Source: CAZHHM01 sp964532225
GTDB taxonomy: Bacteria > Margulisbacteria > WOR-1 > JAKLHX01
Assembly (NCBI GenBank): GCA_964532225.1
Contig: CAZHHM010000003.1
Coordinates: forward strand, 1 to 64,000
Reading direction: 5' to 3'
DNA length: 64,000 nt
Both the position numbers and the translations under genes were made by a program. The notes below the pieces were generated by a model, which was not told the DNA's origin, searched no databases, and was given only the letters and a program-made list of their open reading frames with translations. Position 1 is the first letter of the stretch; each line of letters begins with the position of its first letter. Shown in pieces: positions 51,037 through 58,862 of this stretch.

Positions 51037-51340
51037 AAAGGTGATTGATGCGTATCTTCTTTCTGAGAAAGATCTTTCCAAGATAGCCGTCGACCTTGAG
51101 CATATTGACCTCGCTGCCGAACGACTCATCGATAACCGCGTCCTTTGAGGAGGCCTGAGTGAAGATGACGTCATCCTTTGCTTCAGGGGTCGAGTTGGTA
51201 TTCCAGTTCCCGGGGTCCGACCAATTGTAGCTCTGTCCGGCCCCTGTCCAGTACACTTGCGTACCGTTGGCAGGCGCCGCCATTGCGGTCATTGATACGG
51301 CCAGGAACAGCAGTAGTGCTCCGGCCACACGATTTCTCAT
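51029..51340 (-). CDS. short secreted protein, N-terminal fragment of a beta-helix/adhesin-like protein
   Basis: 103 residues. A clear signal peptide has Arg residues then GALLLFLAVSMTAMAAPA, with cleavage about residue 22 after AxA. The mature part YWTGAGQSYNWSDPGNWNTNSTPEAKDDVIFTQ matches the opening strand of large autotransporter-like or G8-type beta-helix proteins, which normally run for hundreds of residues. Here it stops after about 80. It may be a remnant or a small free domain. It has a consensus promoter (TTGACA-N16-TATAAT) and overlaps the convergent GT gene by 8 nt. Confidence 0.6.
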   Translation of the reverse strand: MRNRVAGALLLFLAVSMTAMAAPANGTQVYWTGAGQSYNWSDPGNWNTNSTPEAKDDVIFTQASSKDAVIDESFGSEVNMLKVDGYLGKIFLRKKIRINHLSI

Positions 51341-51351
51341 GACTCTATTGG

Positions 51352-51379
51352 ATTATATTACCTGAAATAACCTTGTCAA
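51352..51379 (-). promoter_or_regulatory. perfect-consensus promoter TTGACA-N16-TATAAT
   Basis: On the minus strand TTGACA is at 51374-51379 and TATAAT at 51352-51357 with a 16-nt spacer. Both hexamers are perfect. The start near 51345 gives a leader of about 5 nt before the ATG at 51340. It is the strongest-looking promoter in the window. Confidence 0.85.
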
Positions 51380-51391
51380 GCAAACCTGCTG

Positions 51392-51397
51392 TATAAT
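51392..51397 (+). promoter_or_regulatory. -10 box TATAAT, 7 nt from GT2 start
   Basis: TATAAT is followed by TGTGGCT and ATG at 51405. TTGTCA at 51373 is 13 nt upstream, too close to be a normal -35. It overlaps the TTGACA of the opposite promoter. Confidence 0.5.
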
Positions 51398-51404
51398 TGT
51401 GGCT

Positions 51405-52331
51405 ATGGTACTGATGAGCGTCGTCATCCCTACATTGAACAGGGCCAAAGTGCTTTCAAGGGTGCTTGAAGCCCTGTGCCAGCAGACAATGCAGCACAAC
51501 GAGTACGAGATCGTCGTAGTGGATGACGGGTCTACGGACGGCACAAAAGCCGGAGTCGAGGAGGTCGCTAAGAGAGAGAGCGGCAGGCACACGATCAAGT
51601 ATGTAAAGCAGGACCCCTCGAAAAAAGGGCCGGCTTCAGCCAACAATCTGGGCATCAGGAACGCTTCCGGCAGATACATTCTGTTCATGAACGATGATGT
51701 TATCGCCGACAAGGAATTGCTGAGAGAGCATGCCAGGTCTCACTCGCTCCACTCAAGAGTGATCGTTCAGGGAAGGGTGATCAACACCTCAAGCCTCGAT
51801 GAGCTCGGCAAAAAGCACAACGGCTACGCAGGCGGTTACAGCGACATGTCGTTCGGATATTTCACAACATGGAATTGTTCCGTCGAAAAGGCCCTACTCG
51901 AGCAGGCAGGGATGTTCGACGAGGACTTCAGGGAACTTTGCTGGGAAGACGTCGAATTCGGCTACAGGCTTCGCAGGCTCGGAGTGAAGCAGATATACAA
52001 CAAAGCCGCTTTCGGCTATCACTTCAGGCACGAGTTCAAGGTGGACAATATCGGGTGGGTAAAGCACAAGTCCGTCAACATGGGGCGTAACGCCGTGCTC
52101 TATTACCGCAAACACCCCACTCTTGATGTAAAGATCTCGACGGAATCTTTCTGGCTACCTATGACGATGCACAGTTTCATGTCATTCGGGGTAAGGATGG
52201 TCGGAGGCCCGGCCTTGACCGGACTCTTCAAATGGCTGGAGAAGAGGGGCATGGCAAGGACGCTCTCCTTCCTGGTGGGTCTTGCTGGCAAATACTGGTA
52301 CTACTCAGGAGTAAAGGACGCCATGAAATGA
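51405..52331 (+). CDS. family 2 glycosyltransferase
   Basis: 308 residues. SVVIPTLNRAKVLSRVLEAL near 4-23, VVVDDGSTDGT near 41-51, FMNDDVIADKELL near 91-103 (the DXD region), and a GT2 acceptor segment EDFRELCWEDVEFGYRLRRLG near 170-190 with the conserved ED. GTG at 51399 and ATG at 51414 are alternative starts. ATG at 51405 was chosen because it fits the TATAAT spacing. The C-terminus has a short amphipathic stretch, perhaps membrane-associated. It is followed by another GT2 with ATGA overlap. Confidence 0.88.
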   Translation: MVLMSVVIPTLNRAKVLSRVLEALCQQTMQHNEYEIVVVDDGSTDGTKAGVEEVAKRESGRHTIKYVKQDPSKKGPASANNLGIRNASGRYILFMNDDVIADKELLREHARSHSLHSRVIVQGRVINTSSLDELGKKHNGYAGGYSDMSFGYFTTWNCSVEKALLEQAGMFDEDFRELCWEDVEFGYRLRRLGVKQIYNKAAFGYHFRHEFKVDNIGWVKHKSVNMGRNAVLYYRKHPTLDVKISTESFWLPMTMHSFMSFGVRMVGGPALTGLFKWLEKRGMARTLSFLVGLAGKYWYYSGVKDAMK

Positions 52332-53215
52332 AGATGTCTGCTGTAATAGTAAGCTGGAACGTAAAGGACCTTTTGAAGAAATGCATCCTTTCAGTACTGG
52401 ACAACACCGAACACGTCAAGGACATGGAGATCATTGTGGTGGACAACGCATCGGCTGACGGTTCTGCCGACATGGTCGCTTCCACCTTCCCTTCCGTCAA
52501 GCTAATAAGGAACCTGGACAACGTCGGCTTTTCAAGAGCCAACAATCAGGGCATAGAGGCCTCTTCGGGAGAGTATGTGCTGCTTTTGAACCCTGATACC
52601 GAGGTCAGGCTGGGAGCCGTAGACAAGCTATGCTCTTATCTTGACCGCAATACCGATACTGCAGGTGTCGCGCCGAAGCTCCTTAATGCCGACGGTTCGC
52701 TTCAGAGGTCCATACTAGGGTTCCCAACTCTTGGAGCAATGGCTGCCAGGCAGCTTTTTGTCGAATATCTTTGGCCTGACAACCCCTGGAGCAAGGCATA
52801 CAATCTTCCGGACCATGATTACGGGGCTGTTTCGGATGTGGACCAGCCCATGGGCGCCTGCATACTGTTCAGGAGGTCCGCTCTTGAAGAGGCCCACGGT
52901 TTTGACGCTGCAAGCTTCATGTTCTTTGATGAGGTGGACCTTTGCTTCAGGATAAAGAAAGCCGGATGGAAGATCAGGTATATCCCCGATGCCGAGGTGG
53001 TCCATTACGGGGGCTCCTCTGTTAAAAAATGGGGAGCGTTCAATCTAAGCAGGCATTGGACCAGGAGCAGGAACCTGTTCTTCAGGAAGCATTACGGGGC
53101 TATGCAGCTTGCGGCCTTGTATCTGGCGGACGCATTAAGGGCGGTCATCATCATCGCTTTGTTGATCGTGCTTATCGCTTCGATACCGTTCTTTATCGAG
53201 ATGCTTTCTTTCTGA
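52328..53215 (+). CDS. family 2 glycosyltransferase, rhamnosyltransferase (WbbL) type
   Basis: 295 residues. SAVIVSWNVKDLLKKCILSVL, IIVVDNASADGSADMV and LLNPDTEV (the DXD equivalent NPDTE) give the WbbL-like group. FMFFDEVDLCFRIKKAGWKIRYIPDAEVVHYGG near 225-257 is its typical acceptor end. A hydrophobic C-terminal helix (about 268-290) anchors it. It overlaps the preceding GT2 by ATGA, and its 3' end overlaps convergent lgt by 23 nt. It could use the dTDP-sugar made by the rml genes. Confidence 0.88.
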   Translation: MKMSAVIVSWNVKDLLKKCILSVLDNTEHVKDMEIIVVDNASADGSADMVASTFPSVKLIRNLDNVGFSRANNQGIEASSGEYVLLLNPDTEVRLGAVDKLCSYLDRNTDTAGVAPKLLNADGSLQRSILGFPTLGAMAARQLFVEYLWPDNPWSKAYNLPDHDYGAVSDVDQPMGACILFRRSALEEAHGFDAASFMFFDEVDLCFRIKKAGWKIRYIPDAEVVHYGGSSVKKWGAFNLSRHWTRSRNLFFRKHYGAMQLAALYLADALRAVIIIALLIVLIASIPFFIEMLSF

Positions 53216-53930
53216 CAATAAGGATAACGCCCGTGCAGACGGCCAGCAGGGCGATGCTTATCCACTGAGAGGGAGAAAGACCGGCCCAGTTGAGCAGATT
53301 GAACCTGAAAGACTCCACTATGAACCTGTACACGGAATACATCACGACACCCCACAAGAGCACCTGCCCGTCATAGGCCTTCCTGCGGTAGACCGCCCAT
53401 ACAACTGCAAATATGATAAGGCCGGAAACAATAGAATATATCTGTGTCGGATGGACGGGGACCATGCTTTCAGGGAATGTCATTGCCCAGGGAAGAGAGC
53501 ACGGGACCCCGTAGCAGCAGCCGTTCAGCAGGCACCCTACCCTTCCTATCGCGTACCCGACAGCCGCAGCCGGAGTGGCGATATCGAACGCCCTGAGAAC
53601 GGGAATATTCCTTGAACGGCAGAACAGTATGATGGTGACCATCGAAAAGACCAGTCCTCCGTAGAAGACCATACCGCCTTCCCATAGAGCGAATACGGAG
53701 AGCGGATCGTTGAGGAACGGCCCCGGGAACCCGATAATGTAAAATACCCTGGCTCCTATAAGCCCGGAAAATATTACCCACATTGCCCCGTCAATGACAT
53801 CATCACGCTTAATACCTTCTCTTTTGCCGAACGAAGCCGCGATAAACACACCCGCGATGAAGGCAAGTGCGACCAACGCCCCCCAGGAATGCACATGGAA
53901 CCCGAACACCTCAAACAGTTCAGGATGCAT
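53193..53930 (-). CDS. lgt: prolipoprotein diacylglyceryl transferase
   Basis: A 245-residue inner-membrane enzyme, the first step of lipoprotein maturation. It has seven hydrophobic helices. GARVFYIIGFP, IPVLRAFDIATPAAAVGYAIGRVGCLLNGCCYG (the Lgt signature region) and HPTQIYSI near 166-173 are conserved. It shares one base (TGATG) with lspA, so the first and second lipoprotein enzymes are coupled. Confidence 0.95.
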   Translation of the reverse strand: MHPELFEVFGFHVHSWGALVALAFIAGVFIAASFGKREGIKRDDVIDGAMWVIFSGLIGARVFYIIGFPGPFLNDPLSVFALWEGGMVFYGGLVFSMVTIILFCRSRNIPVLRAFDIATPAAAVGYAIGRVGCLLNGCCYGVPCSLPWAMTFPESMVPVHPTQIYSIVSGLIIFAVVWAVYRRKAYDGQVLLWGVVMYSVYRFIVESFRFNLLNWAGLSPSQWISIALLAVCTGVILIVRKKASR

Positions 53931-54364
53931 CAGCGTTTCTCCTTAGCAAATATCAGAGATATGATAAGTAGGGCTGCACAGATATTTATCATGATATCAG
54001 CCAGGTTCATCACGGAAAAATGTCTGACACCTATGAAGTCGACCACATATCCTTTTATCAGTCTGTCGGCAAGGTTACCGGCGCTGGCACCTATGAGCAC
54101 GCCGAGCACGGCGTCGAACGCACCGGACCTGTTCCTTGAGGTCAGATAGAACATACAGACCGCGGTCAGAGCGAATATGCTTACTATTGCGATAGAAGCG
54201 GTCTGCCCGGAGAAAATGCCGAATGCAGCACCTTTGTTCCTGACAACGGATAAGTAGAGGAGACCTCCTACGGCCTTTAGCTCCTGTCCGCCGAGAACGG
54301 ACAATGCGATGTACTTTGATGTCTGGTCTATCAGGAAAGCAGCCACTGCGGACAGGAAGAACAT
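53930..54364 (-). CDS. lspA: lipoprotein signal peptidase (signal peptidase II)
   Basis: 144 residues, four helices. FLIDQTSKYIA near 11-21, NKGAAFGIF near 42-50, and GNLADRLIKGYVVDFI near 105-120 supplying the two catalytic aspartates (NxxD and VVDF). It removes signal peptides from diacylated prolipoproteins. Gene order ileS-ahcY-DUF5665-lspA-lgt gathers membrane and lipoprotein functions. An ileS-lspA association is common in bacteria. Confidence 0.96.
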   Translation of the reverse strand: MFFLSAVAAFLIDQTSKYIALSVLGGQELKAVGGLLYLSVVRNKGAAFGIFSGQTASIAIVSIFALTAVCMFYLTSRNRSGAFDAVLGVLIGASAGNLADRLIKGYVVDFIGVRHFSVMNLADIMINICAALLIISLIFAKEKR

Positions 54365-54365
54365 T

Positions 54366-54665
54366 TTACTGCCTTAACCCGTTCTGGACGGAATTGTTCA
54401 CAAAGTCAACTAGATTGGCGATATATGAACCGATTATGGGGATCTGGAGCAGCGGCGCCATCACCGTAACGAGGACATAAACGACGACCGCGAAAATGAC
54501 CGTCATTCCGATAGCTATCCCCAGCCCCCTGAAAACACCTGCCAGGAAATTGAACCAGAATAGTTTCCAGGGCCTGGTCATAAGCTGAACGTATTCCGCG
54601 AAGTTGGCCTTCTCGAAATGGTCGGCCAGCTTTGAAATATTGTCGTTAAGTATGTTCTTGTCCAT
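54366..54665 (-). CDS. DUF5665 membrane protein
   Basis: 99 residues. The N-terminal helix DNISKLADHFEKANFAEYVQLMTRPWKLFWFNFLAGVFRGLGIAIGMTVIF matches the DUF5665 core, in which a conserved amphipathic start meets a glycine-rich helix (residues 40-70). A second hydrophobic stretch runs at 70-88. Function is unknown; small membrane proteins of this kind may assist envelope enzymes. It shares one base with the ahcY stop and lies 1 nt before lspA. Confidence 0.7.
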   Translation of the reverse strand: MDKNILNDNISKLADHFEKANFAEYVQLMTRPWKLFWFNFLAGVFRGLGIAIGMTVIFAVVVYVLVTVMAPLLQIPIIGSYIANLVDFVNNSVQNGLRQ

Positions 54666-56068
54666 CAGTACCTGTAATGCTCCGGTTTATAAGGCCCGTT
54701 AACGTCAACACCGATGTAATCCGCCTGTTCCTTGGTCAATTTTGTAAGCTTGACCCCTATCTTGTCAAGATGGAGCCTTGCCACTTCTTCGTCAAGCTTT
54801 TTGGGCAGACGGTAAACTCCGGCAGCGTACTTATCCTTGTTCTGCCATAGATCTATCTGCGCAAGGACCTGGTTGGTGAATGAATTGGACATGACAAAAG
54901 AAGAGTGCCCCGTAGCACAGCCAAGATTGACCAGCCTGCCTTCGGCAAGAAGATACAGCTCTCTTCCGCCGGGGAAGATGTATTTGTCTACCTGAGGCTT
55001 AATGTTCACCTTCTTTATGCCTTTGTAGGAATCGAGCTGTGAGACCTGGATCTCGTTGTCAAAGTGCCCGATATTGCATATTATGGCCTGGTCCTTCATC
55101 TTTTCCATATGCTCTATCCTTATGACGTCCCTGTTGCCCGTAGCCGTCACATAGATGTCGCCTGTTCCCAGTGTCTCTTCAAGAGTACAGACCTCATATC
55201 CTTCCATGGCGGCTTGAAGCGCGTTTATCGGATCGATCTCGGTGACCATGACCCTGGCTCCCAGTCCGCGCAGGGACTGGCAGGAACCTTTGCCCACATC
55301 ACCGTAGCCGCAGACGACTGCCACTTTTCCGGCGAACATCACGTCCATGGCCCTTTTCAGCCCGTCACCAAGGCTCTCTCTGCAGCCATAGAGGTTGTCG
55401 AACTTTGATTTGGTAACGGAATCGTTCACGTTGATAGCGGGAACGAGCAGTTTCCCCTTTTCCATCATCTGGTAAAGCCTGTGGACGCCGGTTGTCGTCT
55501 CTTCGGAAACACCTTTCCATTCTTTGATCATAGAGGTCCACTTTTTGGGTTCCTCTTTGAGCGTTCTCTTCAGGAGCTTCAGCAGCTCGGTCTCATCCTC
55601 CCCGCATGTCTTCCTGTCGAGACACGAAGGCTCATTTTCCCCTTCATAGCCTGCGTGCAGCATGAGAGTGGCATCTCCCCCGTCGTCGACGATGAGTTGA
55701 GGCCCTTTGCCTTCCGGGAATGACAGAGCTTCTTTGGTGCACCACCAGAACTCCTCGAGCGTCTCGCCTTTCCACGCGAACACCGGTATGCCGGCTTTTG
55801 CGATCGCTGCGGCAGCATGGTCCTGTGTTGAGAAGATATTGCAGCTGGCCCACCTGACATCAGCTCCAAGGTCCTTAAGTGTCTCGATAAGGACTGCGGT
55901 CTGAATGGTCATATGCAGAGACCCCATTATCCTGACGCCCTTTAACGGCTTGGCCGTTCTGTATTTTTCACGAAGCGACATAAGGCCGGGCATTTCATGC
56001 TGGGCGATATCTATCTCTTTCCTCCCGAAATCAGCGAGTCCGATATCCTTGATCTTATAGTCGGGCAT
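54665..56068 (-). CDS. ahcY: adenosylhomocysteinase
   Basis: A 467-residue NAD-dependent hydrolase that splits S-adenosylhomocysteine, relieving product inhibition of methyltransferases. GSLHMTIQTAVLIETL near 49-64, the substrate domain NIFSTQDHAAAA, the NAD motif VCGYGDVGKGSC near 249-260 and the C-terminal KLTKEQADYIGVDVNGPYKPEHYRY are all typical. It includes the roughly 40-residue insert of the longer class. It starts 24 nt after ileS with an AGGAAAGG ribosome site. A TATAAT inside the ileS end may give extra expression. Confidence 0.97.
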   Translation of the reverse strand: MPDYKIKDIGLADFGRKEIDIAQHEMPGLMSLREKYRTAKPLKGVRIMGSLHMTIQTAVLIETLKDLGADVRWASCNIFSTQDHAAAAIAKAGIPVFAWKGETLEEFWWCTKEALSFPEGKGPQLIVDDGGDATLMLHAGYEGENEPSCLDRKTCGEDETELLKLLKRTLKEEPKKWTSMIKEWKGVSEETTTGVHRLYQMMEKGKLLVPAINVNDSVTKSKFDNLYGCRESLGDGLKRAMDVMFAGKVAVVCGYGDVGKGSCQSLRGLGARVMVTEIDPINALQAAMEGYEVCTLEETLGTGDIYVTATGNRDVIRIEHMEKMKDQAIICNIGHFDNEIQVSQLDSYKGIKKVNIKPQVDKYIFPGGRELYLLAEGRLVNLGCATGHSSFVMSNSFTNQVLAQIDLWQNKDKYAAGVYRLPKKLDEEVARLHLDKIGVKLTKLTKEQADYIGVDVNGPYKPEHYRY

Positions 56069-56092
56069 ATTTCACCTTTCCTTGACGGTCGA

Positions 56093-58825
56093 TTATAAAG
56101 CTCTTACTGCCTCAGCGCACCTTCCGCATATGGCCGGGTGTTCACTGACAGAACCGATATCCGGCATATATCTCCAGCATCTCTCGCATTTGCCGTTAGC
56201 GGTACGAGAGACTGATATTAAGAGGTCCTTGCCTTCCATGACCTTAACCCCTGCGACAAGCATAACCGATGCAAGGATGCTGTCCATACCTTTTAAGAGC
56301 AGATAGGTCTCGGGATCGGCAGTAATCGTCACTTCTGCCTCCAGTGTCTGACTGATGGTCTTTGCTGCTCTTAACTCTTCGATCTTCTTATAGGCTTCTC
56401 TTCTTATCTCTTCTATCTTCGCCCATTTAACGAGCAGCGGATCTTCCGCGCTGATATCCAGCCTTTGAGGCAGCACCTGTCCAAAGACACTGCCTTTCCC
56501 TACCCTCATGTAGATATCCTCCGCGGTAAAGCTTAGCACCGGGGCCATTAGCTTGACCAGGGTAAGGAGCATCCTGTGCATGACCGTCTGAGCGGACAGA
56601 CGGCTGAGAGATGACCTGGCATCGCAATAAAGCCTGTCCTTGACTATGTCAAGGTAGAAGGCACTAAGGTCGTTAACGCAATAGCTGTAGATCGAATGGT
56701 AGACTATGTGGAACTCGAACTCGTCATACGCCTGCCTTACCCTGTTCTGCATCTGTTCAAGCTTTAGCAGCGCGTACCTGTCTATTTCAAGCAGCTTTTC
56801 TTCGGGTATGGCCATGCTTTCCTCGAAACCGGAAAGATTGCTCAGAAGGAACCTGCAAGTGTTCCTGATCTTGGAGAAGCTCTCGTTCACCTGTTTCAGT
56901 ATCTTCTTTGACACGGCCATGTCATTGCGGAAGTCCGTTGACGCTACCCAGAGCCGCAGCACGTCGGCCCCGTATTCTTTTACGACTTCCTGGGGATCAA
57001 CCACGTTCCCGAGGGATTTGCTCATCTTTTTGCCTTTTTCGTCTATGGTGAACCCGTGAGTCAGCACCGATCTGAACGGCGATCTTCCGAACGCGGCTAC
57101 CGAGGTCAGCAGCGAGGTCTGGAACCATCCCCTGTGCTGGTCCGAACCCTCCAGATAAAGATCGGCAGGCCAGGATAGACCGTGGGCCCCATTCTTAAGG
57201 ACGGCATAATGGCTTGACCCGGACTCCAGCCAGACATCCATGATGTCGGTCTCTTTCTCAAAAGTGCTGCCGCCGCATGATGGACAGACGCAACCTTTCG
57301 GAAGTATCTCGGAAGCTTCTTTTGTGAACCAGACATTTGTCCCTTCTTTTTTAACCGCGTCAACGACCGCTTTGTTGAACTCACCTTTGTACAAAGGTGT
57401 CTTGCATCCGGAACAGTAGAAAGCGGGGATAGGGATACCCCATGAACGCTGCCTTGATATGCACCAATCCGGACGGGTCCCCACCATACCCCTAATGCGG
57501 TTCTCTCCCCATGCGGGATACCATTTTGTCCTGCCTATTTCATCAAGCGCGTTCTTTCTGAGGTCATCATGGTCAACATTTATGAACCACTGTTCCGTAG
57601 CCCTGAATATTACCGGCTTTTTGCATCTCCAGCAATGCGGATATTGGTGTTTAAAGGTTGAAGAATCAAGAAGGGTCCCGTTGGATGCCATCAATTCCAG
57701 TATGAGAGGATTGGACTTCCAGACATGCACCCCCATGAACATGGGGACCTCGTCCGTAAAAAGCCCCTTCCCGTCAACAGGCATGATAACGGGCAGCTTG
57801 TAGCGCGACCCGACCATGAAATCTTCCATACCGTGTCCCGGGGCGATATGAACGGAGCCTGATCCGGTCTCCATGCTGACGAACTCGTCCATGACGACCA
57901 TGCTCTGGCGGTCAAGGAAAGGATGTTTGCACAGCATGCCTTCAAGGTCCGAACCTTTGAAGGTCATTTTCTTTTCGGGGCTGCCCCACTTGAGCTTTTC
58001 AGCGACCTGACCTGCAAGCTCTTCCGCGACTATGAAATCCTCACCGCCTGAGGACATTACGCAGTAGGCATGATCAGGATGCACTGCAATAGCGACGTTT
58101 GAAGGAAGTGTCCAGGGTGTAGTCGTCCAGATGATCATGCTTGTTCTTCCTGGCACAAGACCTTGACCGCCGTTCTTAGCCTTAGAGGCGTCATCCACCC
58201 TGAATTTCACGAATATCGAGGGGGACGGATCGTCCTCATACTCTATCTCGGCCTCTGCCAGGGCAGTTTCACATGTCGGGCACCAGTGTATAGGCTTCAA
58301 GGATTTGTAGACATATCCTTTTTCGGCAAGAATGCCAAACAGCTCGATTACCGAGGCTTCATAGGAGGGATCAAGGGTCAGGTAAGGCGAGTCCCATGCC
58401 CCCATTATTCCCAAACGTTTGAATTCTGACCTTTGCAGGTCGACATACCTCAGCGCGTACTCCCTGCATCTTTGACGGAATTCAGCCGTTGACAGAGTGG
58501 ACCTTCTTACGCTGAGTTCCTTGAGCAGCTGGGTCTCTATGGGAAGGCCGTGGCAGTCCCAACCTGGAATATATTTTGTCCTGTACCCCTCCATTGACCT
58601 GAACTTGACCACGATGTCTTTCAGTATCTTATTGAGAGCATGCCCGAGGTGAATATCTCCGTTTGGATACGGAGGCCCGTCATGAAGAGTATAGGTCCTC
58701 TCGGCCCCGTTCGAAAGTGGCCCCATTTGAGACCATAGATCAAGCAATTTTGGCTCAATCTCGTTGAATTTAGCTTTTATTGGAAGATCGGTACTCGGCA
58801 GGTTAAGTGTATTCTTATATTCCAT
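56093..58825 (-). CDS. ileS: isoleucyl-tRNA synthetase
   Basis: A 910-residue class I synthetase. The HIGH motif is HLGHAL in GPPYPNGDIHLGHALNKILKD near 51-71, followed by the CP1 editing domain and KMSKS in DEKGKKMSKSLGN near 600. The C-terminal zinc domain CERCWRYMPDIGS...CGRC completes the bacterial form. The ATG follows an extended -10 TGTTATAAT by 8 nt without a Shine-Dalgarno. It heads the ileS-ahcY-DUF5665-lspA-lgt unit. Confidence 0.98.
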   Translation of the reverse strand: MEYKNTLNLPSTDLPIKAKFNEIEPKLLDLWSQMGPLSNGAERTYTLHDGPPYPNGDIHLGHALNKILKDIVVKFRSMEGYRTKYIPGWDCHGLPIETQLLKELSVRRSTLSTAEFRQRCREYALRYVDLQRSEFKRLGIMGAWDSPYLTLDPSYEASVIELFGILAEKGYVYKSLKPIHWCPTCETALAEAEIEYEDDPSPSIFVKFRVDDASKAKNGGQGLVPGRTSMIIWTTTPWTLPSNVAIAVHPDHAYCVMSSGGEDFIVAEELAGQVAEKLKWGSPEKKMTFKGSDLEGMLCKHPFLDRQSMVVMDEFVSMETGSGSVHIAPGHGMEDFMVGSRYKLPVIMPVDGKGLFTDEVPMFMGVHVWKSNPLILELMASNGTLLDSSTFKHQYPHCWRCKKPVIFRATEQWFINVDHDDLRKNALDEIGRTKWYPAWGENRIRGMVGTRPDWCISRQRSWGIPIPAFYCSGCKTPLYKGEFNKAVVDAVKKEGTNVWFTKEASEILPKGCVCPSCGGSTFEKETDIMDVWLESGSSHYAVLKNGAHGLSWPADLYLEGSDQHRGWFQTSLLTSVAAFGRSPFRSVLTHGFTIDEKGKKMSKSLGNVVDPQEVVKEYGADVLRLWVASTDFRNDMAVSKKILKQVNESFSKIRNTCRFLLSNLSGFEESMAIPEEKLLEIDRYALLKLEQMQNRVRQAYDEFEFHIVYHSIYSYCVNDLSAFYLDIVKDRLYCDARSSLSRLSAQTVMHRMLLTLVKLMAPVLSFTAEDIYMRVGKGSVFGQVLPQRLDISAEDPLLVKWAKIEEIRREAYKKIEELRAAKTISQTLEAEVTITADPETYLLLKGMDSILASVMLVAGVKVMEGKDLLISVSRTANGKCERCWRYMPDIGSVSEHPAICGRCAEAVRAL

Positions 58826-58833
58826 ATAATAGG

Positions 58834-58842
58834 ATTATAACA
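58834..58842 (-). promoter_or_regulatory. extended -10 box TGTTATAAT of ileS
   Basis: The minus-strand TGT-TATAAT is followed by CCTATTAT and the ileS ATG (8-nt gap). There is no clear -35. Confidence 0.6.
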
Positions 58843-58862
58843 CGATGGTTTTATCGGGTTTT

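Noticed and set aside
56069..56092. S-adenosylhomocysteine riboswitch before ahcY
   Set aside because: Only 24 nt separate ileS and ahcY, too short for the aptamer.
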